64,000 nt of DNA from Lysinibacillus louembei (GTDB lineage: Bacteria > Bacillota > Bacilli > Bacillales_A > Planococcaceae): assembly GCF_033880585.1 (NCBI RefSeq), contig NZ_CP137624.1:3383501-3447500 (forward strand), in the 5' to 3' direction. Shown here in pieces: positions 34,983 to 46,865 of the stretch; position 1 is the stretch's first letter, and each line of letters opens with the position of its first letter. Below the pieces are notes generated by a model. That model ran no database searches and was not told the origin of the DNA. It saw only the letters and a list, made by a program, of their open reading frames with translations. Both the position numbers and the translations under genes were made by a program.

Positions 34983-36317
34983 TTAACTCATTTGCTCCTC
35001 TAATACACGAACGAATTGCCCTTCATTGTATGGGTAGCCTGCTTTTGTGATTTTTACTTTGACTAATTTGCCAATCATGTCTTCCGTGCCTTCAAAGACT
35101 ACTTTTAAATAGTTGTCTGTGTAGCCAACATATAGATTTGCGTTGTCGCCTTCTTTGAAGCGCTCCTCTGGAATCACTTCCATCACTTCATTTTCAAAGC
35201 GAGCTGCGTATTCCTTCGCTAACTGGTCGTTTAAGGCAATTAAGCGATGCACGCGCTCATTTTTAATTTCCTCATCAACTTGGTCTTCCATACGTGCAGC
35301 TGGTGTGCCTGTACGCTTCGAATATGGGAAGACATGTAACTCAGAAAACTTATGGTCGCGGATGAAGTTATATGTTTCCATAAACTCCTCCTCTGTTTCA
35401 CCTGGGAAGCCAACGATCACATCAGATGTTACCGCTAAATTTGGCAACGCTTCTGCCAATTTCGTAATGCGCTCAGAGAAAAACTCCATCGTATATTTAC
35501 GACGCATACGTTTTAATACCGTATCTGAGCCTGATTGAATCGGAATATGCAAATGATTTACAACAATATTTGAATTGCGTAATACATCAATCACTTCATC
35601 TGTTAATTGCGATGCTTCAATTGACGAAATACGCAGGCGCTTTAAGCCTTTTACTTGCGCCTCTAAATCACGCAATAATTGCGCTAAGTTGTAATCTTTA
35701 AAATCTTGCCCGTAACCACCTGTATGAATACCAGTCAAGACGATTTCTAAATAACCTGCGTCAACTAATTGCTGCGCTTGACGAATCACTTCCTGTGGAT
35801 CGCGTGAGCGCATTAAGCCACGTGCCCAAGGAATAATACAGAATGTACAGAAGTTATTACAGCCTTCTTGAATTTTTAAAGATGCACGTGTACGGTCTGT
35901 GAATGCAGGTACATCCAATTCCTCATAAACGCGATTTTTCATAATGTTGCGCACCGCATTGATTGGCTCACGCTCCTCACGGTATTGCTCAATTAAGCCA
36001 AGCAGCTTATGACGATCTTGTGTACCAACTACAATATCGACACCTGGAATTGCCATAATTTCTGCTGGTGATGTTTGCGCATAGCAGCCTGTTACACAAA
36101 TAACAGCCTCTGGATTGCGACGCACTGCGCGGCGAATCACTTGACGCGATTTTTTGTCTCCCGTATTCGTTACCGTACATGTATTAATGACATAGACATC
36201 TGCCTGCTGTTCAAAGTCGATACGGTCGTATTGTTGCTCTTTAAATAATTGCCAAATTGCCTCAGTTTCGTAGTGATTTACTTTGCAGCCCAGCGTTTGG
36301 AATGCTACTGTTCCCAA
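34983..36317 (-). CDS. mtaB: tRNA t6A37 methylthiotransferase MtaB
   Basis: Radical-SAM enzyme that adds a methylthio group to t6A at position 37 of tRNA. The 444 residues contain the UPF0004 cysteines (LGCKVN, NTCTV, GCYAQ), the radical SAM triad CNNFCTFCIIPWARG and a C-terminal TRAM domain. The start is TTG 36317 with ribosome binding site GAGGTG eight bases upstream, giving MGTVAFQTLGCKVN as in B. subtilis YqeV; ATG 36341 would add eight residues and overlaps rsmE. It lies 20 bases after rsmE. Confidence 0.95.
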   Translation of the reverse strand: MGTVAFQTLGCKVNHYETEAIWQLFKEQQYDRIDFEQQADVYVINTCTVTNTGDKKSRQVIRRAVRRNPEAVICVTGCYAQTSPAEIMAIPGVDIVVGTQDRHKLLGLIEQYREEREPINAVRNIMKNRVYEELDVPAFTDRTRASLKIQEGCNNFCTFCIIPWARGLMRSRDPQEVIRQAQQLVDAGYLEIVLTGIHTGGYGQDFKDYNLAQLLRDLEAQVKGLKRLRISSIEASQLTDEVIDVLRNSNIVVNHLHIPIQSGSDTVLKRMRRKYTMEFFSERITKLAEALPNLAVTSDVIVGFPGETEEEFMETYNFIRDHKFSELHVFPYSKRTGTPAARMEDQVDEEIKNERVHRLIALNDQLAKEYAARFENEVMEVIPEERFKEGDNANLYVGYTDNYLKVVFEGTEDMIGKLVKVKITKAGYPYNEGQFVRVLEEQMS

Positions 36318-36337
36318 GACTTCGACACCTCTTTCTT

Positions 36338-37081
36338 TCATTCAAATTCATATGAAATGGCAGAAAGCGCATATAATGGTGCGGTTTCTGCGCGTAAAAT
36401 TCTAGGACCAAGCGACATCGTTTCAGCACCTACCTGTAATAAGCTTGCTGCTTCTTGACGAGAGATGCCACCTTCTGGACCAAAAATACATAAGATTGAT
36501 TCCGATTTACTATCATACACTTTTTTTAGCTTGTCCGCAAACTTTGTGCGTTCGATTTGCTTTGCATCTTCTTCATCGGCAATAAAAACAGCGTCGTATT
36601 GTGGCACAAGCGCTAACAATTGCTTAAATGAAATAGGCTGCTGAATTTCAGGGACATATGTACGATGTGATTGCTCTGCTGCCTCCTGTGCAATCTTTTG
36701 CAGACGCTCCGTTTTTTTCTCACCTTTTTTGTCATCCCATTTCACGATGGAGCGCTCTGCTGCAAATGGAATTAATGCATGCATACCTAACTCCGTCGCC
36801 TTTTGTGCAATTAACTCTAGCTTATCGCCCTTTGGTAAGCCACAGGCAATATCAACCTTAATCGGCATTTCTGGTGACGGCACTGTGCGACCTGTGTTAC
36901 GAACAATGACGGCTAAATCAATTTCTACAATTTCGCTAATATAGGCTTGTCCATTTGTGACAACAATGATTTCATCACCGCTTTGCATGCGCATTACTTT
37001 GCTTATATGTTTGGCGTTTTCTCCAACCATTTCGAGCTGCAGTTGTTCATCGAATTGTTCATTTACAAAATATCGTTGCAT
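36338..37081 (-). CDS. rsmE: 16S rRNA (uracil-1498-N3)-methyltransferase RsmE
   Basis: SPOUT-class methyltransferase for m3U1498 in 16S rRNA, 247 residues. An N-terminal PUA-like domain (QRYFVNEQF) precedes the knot domain with FGPEGGISRQE and LGPRILRAETA, the SAM-binding signatures. It has ribosome binding site AAGGAGAG and is followed closely by mtaB. Confidence 0.95.
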   Translation of the reverse strand: MQRYFVNEQFDEQLQLEMVGENAKHISKVMRMQSGDEIIVVTNGQAYISEIVEIDLAVIVRNTGRTVPSPEMPIKVDIACGLPKGDKLELIAQKATELGMHALIPFAAERSIVKWDDKKGEKKTERLQKIAQEAAEQSHRTYVPEIQQPISFKQLLALVPQYDAVFIADEEDAKQIERTKFADKLKKVYDSKSESILCIFGPEGGISRQEAASLLQVGAETMSLGPRILRAETAPLYALSAISYEFE

Positions 37082-37103
37082 ACGCTCTCTCCTTCTGATG
37101 AAG

Positions 37104-37140
37104 AGAAAACCAACAGCTTCATTGGTAAGCTGCTGGTTCT
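37104..37140 (-). terminator. Hairpin terminator between prmA and rsmE
   Basis: Inverted repeat AACCAACAGCTT / AAGCTGCTGGTT (one mismatch) with a 7-base loop; the minus-strand tail TTTTCTCTTC is a moderate T run. Confidence 0.65.
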
Positions 37141-37147
37141 CAAATTT

Positions 37148-38086
37148 TTAAGGTCTACGTGAAATAATTGCTACCCAATCTTCCATCATTAACACTTCCT
37201 CAATTTGGAAGCCCGATGCTTCAAGTGCTGCTTTTACTTCATCTTTTTTCGCACCAATAATACCTGATGTTACATAAACGCCACCCGGCTTAACGATGGA
37301 AAAAGCGTCATCTGTAAAGCTCATAATAATCTCAGCTAAAATATTGGCAACAACAACGTCCGCTGGCTCCTTTACTGTATCAAGTAAATTGCCGTGGAAT
37401 ACTTCTGCAATATGCTCCACTTTATTGAGCTGAATATTTTCCTGTGCTGACTTTACTGCGACTTCGTCTAAATCAAGCGCATGCACCGACTTTGCGCCGA
37501 GCATTGCTGCGCCAATGGATAAGACACCTGAGCCTGTGCCGACATCAACAACACTATGCCCCTCTTTTACAACCTTTTCAAGTGCTTGTAAGCACATTAC
37601 CGTTGTTGGGTGTGTCCCTGTACCGAAAGCCATACCTGGGTCTAGCTCGATAATCAGCTCATCTGTAGAAACAGGTGTGTAATCTTCCCATGTTGGAACA
37701 ATTGTAAAGCGCTCCGAAATTTTCACAGGATGATAGTATTGCTTCCAAGCTGTTGCCCAATCTTCCTCATGCACTTCGTTTGTCGTTAATACATTTTCAC
37801 CAATATTAATATCAAAGTTCACAAGATTTGCGATTGCAAGTCGAATTTCTTCAATCGTTTCAGCTAAAAAGCTTGTAGCAGATAAATATGCCTTCACTAC
37901 TACACCGTTTTTCGGAAAGTCCTCTGGATTTAGTGCGTAAATTTCACCAAATTGGTCTATTCTTTCCTTCGTTAGTTCGATTGAATCTTCTATAACAACA
38001 CCGCTTGCACCAGCCTCATGCAAAATATTCGATACTGCGTCTACTGCTTCATGCGTTGTTAAAATTGACAGCTCTGTCCATTTCAC
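37148..38086 (-). CDS. prmA: Ribosomal protein L11 methyltransferase PrmA
   Basis: SAM-dependent methyltransferase that trimethylates ribosomal protein L11, 312 residues. Motifs: [29 protein letters not shown] (SAM loop), VVANILAEI (catalytic NxL region). The start is GTG 38086 ([16 protein letters not shown]) after ribosome binding site GAGGAG; TTG 38092 is two codons upstream and too close to that site. It follows dnaJ as in B. subtilis. Confidence 0.95.
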   Translation of the reverse strand: MKWTELSILTTHEAVDAVSNILHEAGASGVVIEDSIELTKERIDQFGEIYALNPEDFPKNGVVVKAYLSATSFLAETIEEIRLAIANLVNFDINIGENVLTTNEVHEEDWATAWKQYYHPVKISERFTIVPTWEDYTPVSTDELIIELDPGMAFGTGTHPTTVMCLQALEKVVKEGHSVVDVGTGSGVLSIGAAMLGAKSVHALDLDEVAVKSAQENIQLNKVEHIAEVFHGNLLDTVKEPADVVVANILAEIIMSFTDDAFSIVKPGGVYVTSGIIGAKKDEVKAALEASGFQIEEVLMMEDWVAIISRRP

Positions 38087-38107
38087 TTGCAACCACTCCT
38101 CTTATCA

Positions 38108-39226
38108 TTATTCACCTTTTAATTTTTTCTTTAGCTGATCCCATAATGAACTGCCGTGCTCTTCTGGAATATCGCCACTAATTTCTGCAAAATCACGCAG
38201 CAATTGCTTTTGTTTTTCTGTCAGCTTTGTTGGTGTAACAACATTTACGACAACATATTGATGTCCTACACCATAGCCATGTACATTTTTGATCCCTTTA
38301 TCTTTTAAACGGAACTGCTTGCCTGATTGTGTACCTGCTGGAATTTTTAATTTTACTTTACCATTCACTGTTGGTACTTCAATTTCATCACCTAGAGCAG
38401 CTTGTGGGAATGTCAGCTTTAATTCATAGTAAATATCGTCGCCATCGCGTTCAAAGTACTCATGATTGCGGACAGAGAAGACGATGTATAAATCACCTGC
38501 TGGTCCACCGTTAACGCCTGGCTCTCCTTGACCTGCTACACGCAGTTGTTGACCATCATCGACACCTGCTGGTACAGTAATTTTAATTTTTTTACGCTTT
38601 TGCACCGTTCCTACACCGCGACAAGTTGAACATTTTTCAACGATAATTTTACCTGTACCACGGCAGCTTGGGCAGCTACGCTTATTGACAATACGACCTA
38701 ATGGTGTATCGACAGTTTGATTAATTTGCCCTGCACCGTTACATTGTGAACATGTTTGTGGCGTTGTACCAGGCTTTGCACCAGAGCCATGACATGTATC
38801 ACAAGGCTCGTCGCGTGGAATTTCAATTTCTGCTTCCTTGCCGAAAATTGCTTCCTCAAAGCTAAGGTTCATGCGATATTGTAGGTCATCGCCTTTGCGC
38901 GGTGCATTTGGGTCTTGACGTCGGCCACCACCGAAAAATGAGCTAAAAATATCTTCGAAACCGCCAAAGCCGCCGCCTCCGAAGCCACCACCGCCAAAGC
39001 CAGCATTTGGATCTTCATGACCAAATTGATCATAACGAGCTTTCTTTTGATCATCTGATAACACTTCATAGGCTTCTGCGATTTCTTTAAATTTTTCATC
39101 TGCTCCTGGCTCTTTATTAATATCCGGATGATACTGCTTTGATAGCTTGCGATAAGCTTTTTTTATCTCATCTTTACTGGCACCTTTCGTAAGGCCTAGC
39201 ACTTCATAATAATCGCGCTTATTCAT
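38108..39226 (-). CDS. dnaJ: Chaperone protein DnaJ
   Basis: Hsp40 co-chaperone of DnaK, 372 residues. The J domain has KQYHPDIN (HPD motif); a Gly/Phe-rich linker follows; the zinc domain has four repeats [24 protein letters not shown] and CSTCRGVG; the C-terminal peptide-binding domains are complete. The start is ATG 39226 after ribosome binding site GGAG; a longer frame to 39310 is non-homologous. Two hairpins separate it from dnaK, so its level may be set independently. Confidence 0.96.
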   Translation of the reverse strand: MNKRDYYEVLGLTKGASKDEIKKAYRKLSKQYHPDINKEPGADEKFKEIAEAYEVLSDDQKKARYDQFGHEDPNAGFGGGGFGGGGFGGFEDIFSSFFGGGRRQDPNAPRKGDDLQYRMNLSFEEAIFGKEAEIEIPRDEPCDTCHGSGAKPGTTPQTCSQCNGAGQINQTVDTPLGRIVNKRSCPSCRGTGKIIVEKCSTCRGVGTVQKRKKIKITVPAGVDDGQQLRVAGQGEPGVNGGPAGDLYIVFSVRNHEYFERDGDDIYYELKLTFPQAALGDEIEVPTVNGKVKLKIPAGTQSGKQFRLKDKGIKNVHGYGVGHQYVVVNVVTPTKLTEKQKQLLRDFAEISGDIPEEHGSSLWDQLKKKLKGE

Positions 39227-39320
39227 TTCATTACACTCCGATCTTTTTTGCATAAAGTTTATTTTACCATGCAACGACAAAAACTGCTCTATATTTATCC
39301 AAAAACTCATTTAAACAGTG

Positions 39321-39353
39321 AAAAGCCAAAGCCGCAAGCGGTCTTTGGCTTTT
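39321..39353 (-). terminator. Terminator between dnaK and dnaJ
   Basis: Perfect 11-bp stem AAAAGCCAAAG / CTTTGGCTTTT with an 11-base loop that itself can pair (CCGC/GCGG). T run on the minus strand. A second hairpin without T run (TTGCTT-CAGCG / CGCT-AAGCAA type, 39404-39439) lies directly after dnaK. Confidence 0.75.
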
Positions 39354-39446
39354 TATCAATTACGCCTCAATTGAATTTTTGAGCAATTATATAAGGCTCT
39401 ATTTTGCTTCAGCGAGTGTTAGAACACCCGCTAAAGCAAGATAATA

Positions 39447-41300
<1,854 letters not shown>

Positions 41301-41358
41301 TTAGACACAGTATAATTAATTTATTTTAGGCGCATTAGATGCACACTTGCACACGAAT

Positions 41359-41895
41359 TTATTCGTTAACAGAAACCATCGCTGGTCGCAATACGCGATC
41401 CTTTAATTTATAGCCTTTTTGCAGCTCGCGTAAAACAATGCCAGATTCTTTTTCGCTATCCTGCTCTTGCATTACCGCTTGGTGGAAATTCGGGTCGAAT
41501 GGCTCACCTTCAGATGCAATAACTTCTAAGCCTTCTTTTGCGGTGGCGTCGATGAATTGACGATATACCATTTCTACACCAGTATATAATGAAGTAGCTT
41601 CTTCTGATGTCACTTCTACTTGTAAAGCGCGATCTAAATTATCTAGAACAGGAATTAAATCCGTTAATAAGCTTTGTGCACGGAATTTTTCAGCTGCCTC
41701 TCTATCCAATTTATTGCGACGTACCATATTATCGTAGTCAGCGCGCAGTCGTAAATAGCGATCCTCTTGCTCCGCTAATTTCGCTTCAAGCTCAGCGATT
41801 TTTTGCTCGTTTTCATCTAGTGCAACTTCTTCTACTACTTCTGCTTGTTCATTAGTTTGTTGCTCTAGCTCTTGATTTTCCACTTTTTCTGACAC
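41359..41895 (-). CDS. grpE: Nucleotide exchange factor GrpE
   Basis: Co-chaperone that releases ADP from DnaK. The 178 residues start with an acidic tail, followed by a long coiled coil (about 28-90, ending [11 protein letters not shown]) and the beta domain with [12 protein letters not shown] and [20 protein letters not shown] start with ribosome binding site AAGGAGG. It lies 23 bases after hrcA. Confidence 0.97.
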   Translation of the reverse strand: MSEKVENQELEQQTNEQAEVVEEVALDENEQKIAELEAKLAEQEDRYLRLRADYDNMVRRNKLDREAAEKFRAQSLLTDLIPVLDNLDRALQVEVTSEEATSLYTGVEMVYRQFIDATAKEGLEVIASEGEPFDPNFHQAVMQEQDSEKESGIVLRELQKGYKLKDRVLRPAMVSVNE

Positions 41896-41918
41896 TCTGT
41901 ATCCTCCTTAAAGCGTTG

Positions 41919-42938
41919 CTAATGTTTTTTGAAAGCATGTGTTAAACCATTTTGCATCATGTCTAATAATGTCACGACACGTCGATAATCCATACGTGTT
42001 GGTCCAATGATAGCAATCGCACCATGCTGCTCATCCCCAGTTGAAAAGGCTGTTGTAATAACGCTACAGTTTTCCATTGCTATAAGATTATTTTCAGAGC
42101 CGATGCGAATTTGAATTCCCGCTTGATTTGGCTGGAATAAAGATTGCAATTGACTTTCTTTATCCATTAACTCCATTAGCATACGAATTTTATTTAAATC
42201 GTGAAATTCTGGCTGGTTTAACATATTCGTTTTACCACCATAGTAGATTTTTCCTTCTTTTTGATTTTTCGAAACATCTACTAATGATTGAACGATTGTT
42301 TCTGCTGTTGCAATATGTTGCTTTAAAATGCTTAACACCTCAGCCTCAAGCTTGATGTGTAGCTCATGCAGCGGCACACCAGTTAAACGGTCATTCAAAA
42401 TATTAACCATTTTTTCAATATCCGATGGGCTAAACCCTTGCGGCAATGTGAGGATGCGATTTTCTACATGACCGTTATCCGTTACGACAATCGCAACAGC
42501 CTTATCATCCGCGAGCGGCACAATTTGGAATTTCTTCACTTTATGCTGCTGCACGTCTGGTCCAAGTAGAATCGCAGTATATGTCGTTAATTCCGACAAT
42601 ATATTAGCTGACTCTCGAATAAGCTCCTCCATCTCGCCAATGCGATGCGTAAAAACAGATTGGATTTGGCTTATTTCTTCAGCATGAATCATATGAGGCT
42701 GTAATAAATGATCGACATAAAAACGATAGCCTTTTTCCGACGGAACACGCCCTGAAGATGTATGGGTTTTTTCTAAAAAACCAAGCTCCTCAAGATCCGC
42801 CATCTCATTGCGAATCGTCGCTGGGCTATACGTAATACCCTCTCTCTTCGATATTTGACGTGAGCCAACAGGCTGAGCAGATGTTACAAAGTCATCAACA
42901 ATGACCTGTAAAATTTGCAATTGACGATTTGTTAGCAT
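41919..42938 (-). CDS. hrcA: Heat-inducible transcription repressor HrcA
   Basis: Repressor of class-I heat-shock genes that binds CIRCE. The 339 residues have an N-terminal winged helix (SRQISKREGITYSPATIRNEM), a GAF-like middle domain and the usual C-terminus. The start is ATG 42938 with ribosome binding site GAGGTGAT; two in-frame starts further upstream fall in that site or in the CIRCE region. It heads the hrcA-grpE-dnaK unit. Confidence 0.96.
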   Translation of the reverse strand: MLTNRQLQILQVIVDDFVTSAQPVGSRQISKREGITYSPATIRNEMADLEELGFLEKTHTSSGRVPSEKGYRFYVDHLLQPHMIHAEEISQIQSVFTHRIGEMEELIRESANILSELTTYTAILLGPDVQQHKVKKFQIVPLADDKAVAIVVTDNGHVENRILTLPQGFSPSDIEKMVNILNDRLTGVPLHELHIKLEAEVLSILKQHIATAETIVQSLVDVSKNQKEGKIYYGGKTNMLNQPEFHDLNKIRMLMELMDKESQLQSLFQPNQAGIQIRIGSENNLIAMENCSVITTAFSTGDEQHGAIAIIGPTRMDYRRVVTLLDMMQNGLTHAFKKH

Positions 42939-42952
42939 TTTCATCACCTCTG

Positions 42953-42979
42953 TTAGCACTCGTTTTAATGGAGTGCTAA
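42953..42979. promoter_or_regulatory. CIRCE operator (HrcA binding site)
   Basis: Perfect CIRCE: TTAGCACTC-N9-GAGTGCTAA, located between the -10 box and the hrcA start, so that HrcA represses its own operon. Confidence 0.98.
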
Positions 42980-42989
42980 TACTAATAAT

Positions 42990-43018
42990 AAATTAACAAA
43001 TCTCTCTATTGATGTCAA
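42990..43018 (-). promoter_or_regulatory. Sigma-A promoter of the hrcA operon
   Basis: Minus-strand -35 TTGACA (43018-43013) and -10 TAATTT (42995-42990), 17-base spacer, directly upstream of CIRCE. Confidence 0.8.
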
Positions 43019-43146
43019 CGAAATCGCCCGATGTTTTTATCGACTATTAAGAAAGTAAGTAAATACTCTACATTTCAAAGTATTGTGTGCTGCTAACGAG
43101 CATTTGGGCATCTATATTATGCTGCTTCACTATTGACACAAAAGAA

Positions 43147-44286
43147 TCAGGTTAAAAACTGTTGAAACACTTCATTGCCTACAAAGCGCCCTTGCCTTGT
43201 TAAACGAATGCCTTGCTCGTCCTGTTGTAAAAGACCATCTTTGACAAGCTGTTCAATAATGTCACCATAGCGCTTATGCATCGGCTCCTTCATTTTCTTT
43301 TCATAGGCTGTAAATGATACACCTTCTACTTTGCGCAGCCCTAAAAACATTTGTTCTTCCATTTTTTCTTCGTGTGTTACTTGATGCTCATGCACAATTG
43401 GACGTACATCTGATTGAGCGATTTCAATATATTTTTTGATAGGCCCATGATTAGAATAACGTATGCCTGCCAAGTAGCCATGCGCACCAGCACCGAAGCC
43501 TGCATACTCATCATTATCCCAATAAATTTTATTGTGAATCGACACATGTCCTTCCTCAGCAAAATTACTAATTTCATATTGTGCCAGGCCTGCTGCTTCC
43601 ATTTCCTGTAGCAATACATCATACATATCAGCTTCTAAATCTTGTGTCGGCAAATGCAGCTTGCCTTTCGCATATTGAATATAAAACACCGTCTTCGGCT
43701 CCACAATTAATGAATAGGCAGAGTAATGTGGTAGCTTTAAAGCTAAAGCTGTTTGCAATGTGTGCTGCCACTGCACCATCGTTTGTCCTGGTAAGCCGTA
43801 CATTAAATCAATACTAATATTCGTAAAACCAACTTGCTTGGCATTGTCAATTGCCTTATACACATGCTCATTGCTATGTGTGCGCCCAATTTTTTCGAGC
43901 AAGCCCGCATCGAATGACTGCACGCCCATGCTTAGACGATTAACTCCACCATTAAATAAAGCCTGCAATTTTTCCACTGTTAGCTCATCAGGATTTGCTT
44001 CCGATGTAAATTCTTTTACGTTTTGCATCGGGATAAAGTTTCGAATTATTTCAAGTAAGCGCTGAATTTGTGCGGCAGATAGCGCTGTCGGTGTTCCACC
44101 ACCTAAAAAAATCGTTTCTACTTGTGTAAATTCGTTCGGATATTGTGCTACAGCTGTTGCTATTTCTTGTCCAAGCGCCTCAATATATGCGTCTACTGGC
44201 TGATTTTTAAAAAATACTTTATTAAAATCACAGTAGTGGCAAATTTGATGGCAGAAGGGAATATGAATGTAAACACCTCTTGCCAA
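43147..44286 (-). CDS. hemW: Radical SAM heme chaperone HemW
   Basis: HemN-like radical-SAM protein that acts as heme chaperone rather than coproporphyrinogen oxidase. The 379 residues equal the length of the B. subtilis protein. The start GVYIHIPFCHQICHYCDFNK has the CxxxCxxC iron-sulfur motif of HemW (HemN would have an extra Cys); GGGTPTAL follows. The start is TTG 44286 (ribosome binding site GGGAAGTGA); an ATG at 44361 lies within the terminator of the upstream gene and is unlikely. Confidence 0.92.
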   Translation of the reverse strand: MARGVYIHIPFCHQICHYCDFNKVFFKNQPVDAYIEALGQEIATAVAQYPNEFTQVETIFLGGGTPTALSAAQIQRLLEIIRNFIPMQNVKEFTSEANPDELTVEKLQALFNGGVNRLSMGVQSFDAGLLEKIGRTHSNEHVYKAIDNAKQVGFTNISIDLMYGLPGQTMVQWQHTLQTALALKLPHYSAYSLIVEPKTVFYIQYAKGKLHLPTQDLEADMYDVLLQEMEAAGLAQYEISNFAEEGHVSIHNKIYWDNDEYAGFGAGAHGYLAGIRYSNHGPIKKYIEIAQSDVRPIVHEHQVTHEEKMEEQMFLGLRKVEGVSFTAYEKKMKEPMHKRYGDIIEQLVKDGLLQQDEQGIRLTRQGRFVGNEVFQQFLT

Positions 44287-44344
44287 TAAAATCACTTCCC
44301 TTTTATAATCTATTTCTTTGTGCTTTGTTATTACAGTTAAAAAT

Positions 44345-44380
44345 CCACTATGCTTCTCCATTTACAGAGAAACATAGTGG
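44345..44380 (-). terminator. Terminator after the YhgE-like gene
   Basis: Stem CCACTATG-N-TTCTC / GAGAA-N-CATAGTGG with an 8-base loop and minus-strand tail ATTTTTAA. Confidence 0.8.
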
Positions 44381-44404
44381 AAACATGGCGTCAACTAAAA
44401 ACAA

Positions 44405-46723
44405 TCAATGAATAATATCCGTCTCTCTCGATTTTTTTAGCAGTGCCTCCGTTTTCTCGCTTAAAATCTTTTTGAAGAATGTACCGAACAACAGGAATAA
44501 CACCCCTCCGATGAACAAAACGATCATATCAAGAGCAACCGTTGACCAAACGATTCCTCCAACCGCTTCGCGCATTAATTCAATCGCATACGTGAACGGT
44601 AAAAACGGATTAATCATTTGGAAAAACTTCGGCAATAGCTGAACAGGATACGTACCACCTGAACCCGCAATTTGCAATACAAGCATGACGATAGCCATCG
44701 CCTTGCCGACATCTCCAAAGACGGATACGAGTGTATAAACAACTGTAATAAAGACGCTCGCAATAAATAGCCCAAATAAAACGAATAAAACAGGTGAGGC
44801 TAATGTGCCATCAAATAAGAAAATATCACCCAATGTAATAATTGTCGTTTGCAGTAACGCAAATGTCCCAAATGTTAGCAAGCGCCCAAAGTACACTTCA
44901 CGAATGGAAAACTCCCCCACACGATGTACGTTGACAGACAGTAAGGAAATAAGTAATAAGCAGCCTACCCAAATTGATAAAACTGTATAGAATGGAATCA
45001 TCCCTGTACCATATTTATCAATTGGGAATAGCTTATGGTTTTCTACTTCAACAGGATTTGCAAAGAAGTCACGCTCTGCCGATGCATTGTTTTTCAGCAA
45101 TGTAATAATTTCATGGATATTTGCTTCATTATCTAGTGTACGTAATTTATTCGCCAAATCTTTTATCTTCTCACTCAACGCAGGATAGTTCGCTTGAATT
45201 TGTGCAAGCGTGTCGTTTGCCTTTGCTAACGATTCGTCTGCATTTTTTAAAATTTGTGTCACTTCTGGAACTAGGCTTTGTACTTTCGTTAAAATATCGG
45301 ATGCACCTGTTAAGCTTTTTTTAGCATCACCTAGCATTGACTTAATTTTTGGCTCTAACGTACTTTTATATTGTGATAAAAAGCCATCAATTTGTAAATC
45401 GATGTTCGCTGCGACTTGCTGTAAATTTTTCAAGCCTTGCTTTAGCGTCGCATCATTGACATCCATTTTGCCCAATGCATCAATTTGACGCGAAAAATCT
45501 GCCATGCTCGACTTTAAATTGTACAGTTGATCGACTACAAGCTGCTCACGCTCTTTTGCAGTTGGCAAGCTTTCCACATGTACTAATACTTCCTGTAACC
45601 TCTGCACCATTTTCGTATTTGCTATTTTTTCTTCATCAATTTGTGGGTTCATTGCAAGAAGCTCATCAATTGCTTGCTGCACTTTTTGCTTTAAGGTTAA
45701 GCGGACATTTTCCACATCTTGTGTAATTTGTCCAATGGCCTCTGCATGTGTGATTAGCTCATCGATACCTTTGTCAGCAACTGTTAGTCGACTTTGCATA
45801 TCAGCTAATGCTTGATCTAGCTTTGTCGTATCAATATCAACATTCCCTAATTGCGCCAAAAAACTCTCTACATCTTTCGATACCTTTTGAACACGCTGTA
45901 AATCCCTTTCTACAATCGGGGATAGCGCATTTAATGTTACTTCTGCTTCATTCAATAATAGCATGGCGCTTTGCACAGTCGCTAAGCCTTCATTCGTCGT
46001 TTCCTGCACCTTTGGCATCATGGCTAAGCCTTCTGTAATCATTTCACCTGCTTGATCGCTATCCTGCGCTGCCTTATTTAATGTGTGCTCAATATCAGGT
46101 AAATGCTCTTCAATTAAAAAGACGTACTCCTCAAACTTTTCGAAGTTTGGTACTTCCTTTTCGATTTCAACCCCTAATTCATTAAAAATAGTAAAAATCG
46201 TTCCATTGACCGTCGCAATAAATTCACTTGAGATTTGCTCGGCAATGCCGCTTGCTCCTTTATCTGTAATTTTAGGTGCAATCGAGTTAATTTTTTCATT
46301 GACATAATATTCGATTTTTGCCTTCTCTGGCGTATCTGCCAGTACAGAAGCCAGCTTTGCAGAAAAATCTGCGGGAATGATAACCGTCGCGAAATAATCG
46401 CCTACCGTTAATTTATCGATTGCCTCTTTGCGGTCGGTAAATTTCCAATCAAAATTTTTGTTCGTTGCTAACTGGACGATGAGCTCATTTCCGACATTGA
46501 TTTCATCGCCACGCACAGTAGCACCTATATCCTCGTTGACAATTGCCACTTGCATTTGATTCGTTTGTCCATATGGGTCCCATGATGCATAAATATTAAA
46601 CCATGCATAAAGCGATGGTAAAAATACTAAGCCACCAATTAAAACAAGCGCTACCCAATTAGTTGCTATATTTTTTATATCGCTCGTATAGATAGTAAAA
46701 ATCTGCTTTAAACTTTTTTTCAT
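44405..46723 (-). CDS. YhgE/Pip-family membrane protein
   Basis: Membrane protein of 772 residues related to YhgE, phage infection protein Pip and type VII secretion EsaA. One transmembrane helix lies near residues 24-42, then a very large extracytoplasmic part rich in predicted coiled coil (about 190-560, with many heptads of Leu/Ala). A C-terminal membrane domain with about five helices (about 580-755) resembles ABC-2 permeases. The N-terminal pattern SLYAWFNIYASWDPYGQT is characteristic. Function is not settled; no type VII secretion genes are nearby. Confidence 0.82.
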   Translation of the reverse strand: MKKSLKQIFTIYTSDIKNIATNWVALVLIGGLVFLPSLYAWFNIYASWDPYGQTNQMQVAIVNEDIGATVRGDEINVGNELIVQLATNKNFDWKFTDRKEAIDKLTVGDYFATVIIPADFSAKLASVLADTPEKAKIEYYVNEKINSIAPKITDKGASGIAEQISSEFIATVNGTIFTIFNELGVEIEKEVPNFEKFEEYVFLIEEHLPDIEHTLNKAAQDSDQAGEMITEGLAMMPKVQETTNEGLATVQSAMLLLNEAEVTLNALSPIVERDLQRVQKVSKDVESFLAQLGNVDIDTTKLDQALADMQSRLTVADKGIDELITHAEAIGQITQDVENVRLTLKQKVQQAIDELLAMNPQIDEEKIANTKMVQRLQEVLVHVESLPTAKEREQLVVDQLYNLKSSMADFSRQIDALGKMDVNDATLKQGLKNLQQVAANIDLQIDGFLSQYKSTLEPKIKSMLGDAKKSLTGASDILTKVQSLVPEVTQILKNADESLAKANDTLAQIQANYPALSEKIKDLANKLRTLDNEANIHEIITLLKNNASAERDFFANPVEVENHKLFPIDKYGTGMIPFYTVLSIWVGCLLLISLLSVNVHRVGEFSIREVYFGRLLTFGTFALLQTTIITLGDIFLFDGTLASPVLFVLFGLFIASVFITVVYTLVSVFGDVGKAMAIVMLVLQIAGSGGTYPVQLLPKFFQMINPFLPFTYAIELMREAVGGIVWSTVALDMIVLFIGGVLFLLFGTFFKKILSEKTEALLKKSRETDIIH

Positions 46724-46865
46724 CTCATGCTCCTTCTGCTAAATTCATTCAGTTCCCCCAATTATAACGAAAAAATGGTAAGATGATAATCCATTATGCT
46801 AGAAAATATATAGAATGTTGACGAATGGCTTTTTTGCCTTCATCATAAAATTGGAGGTGTCTACG

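Noticed and set aside
39404-39439. Hairpin directly after dnaK considered as its main terminator
   Set aside because: It lacks a T run; the stem at 39321-39353 is the better terminator. The hairpin may protect the dnaK mRNA end.
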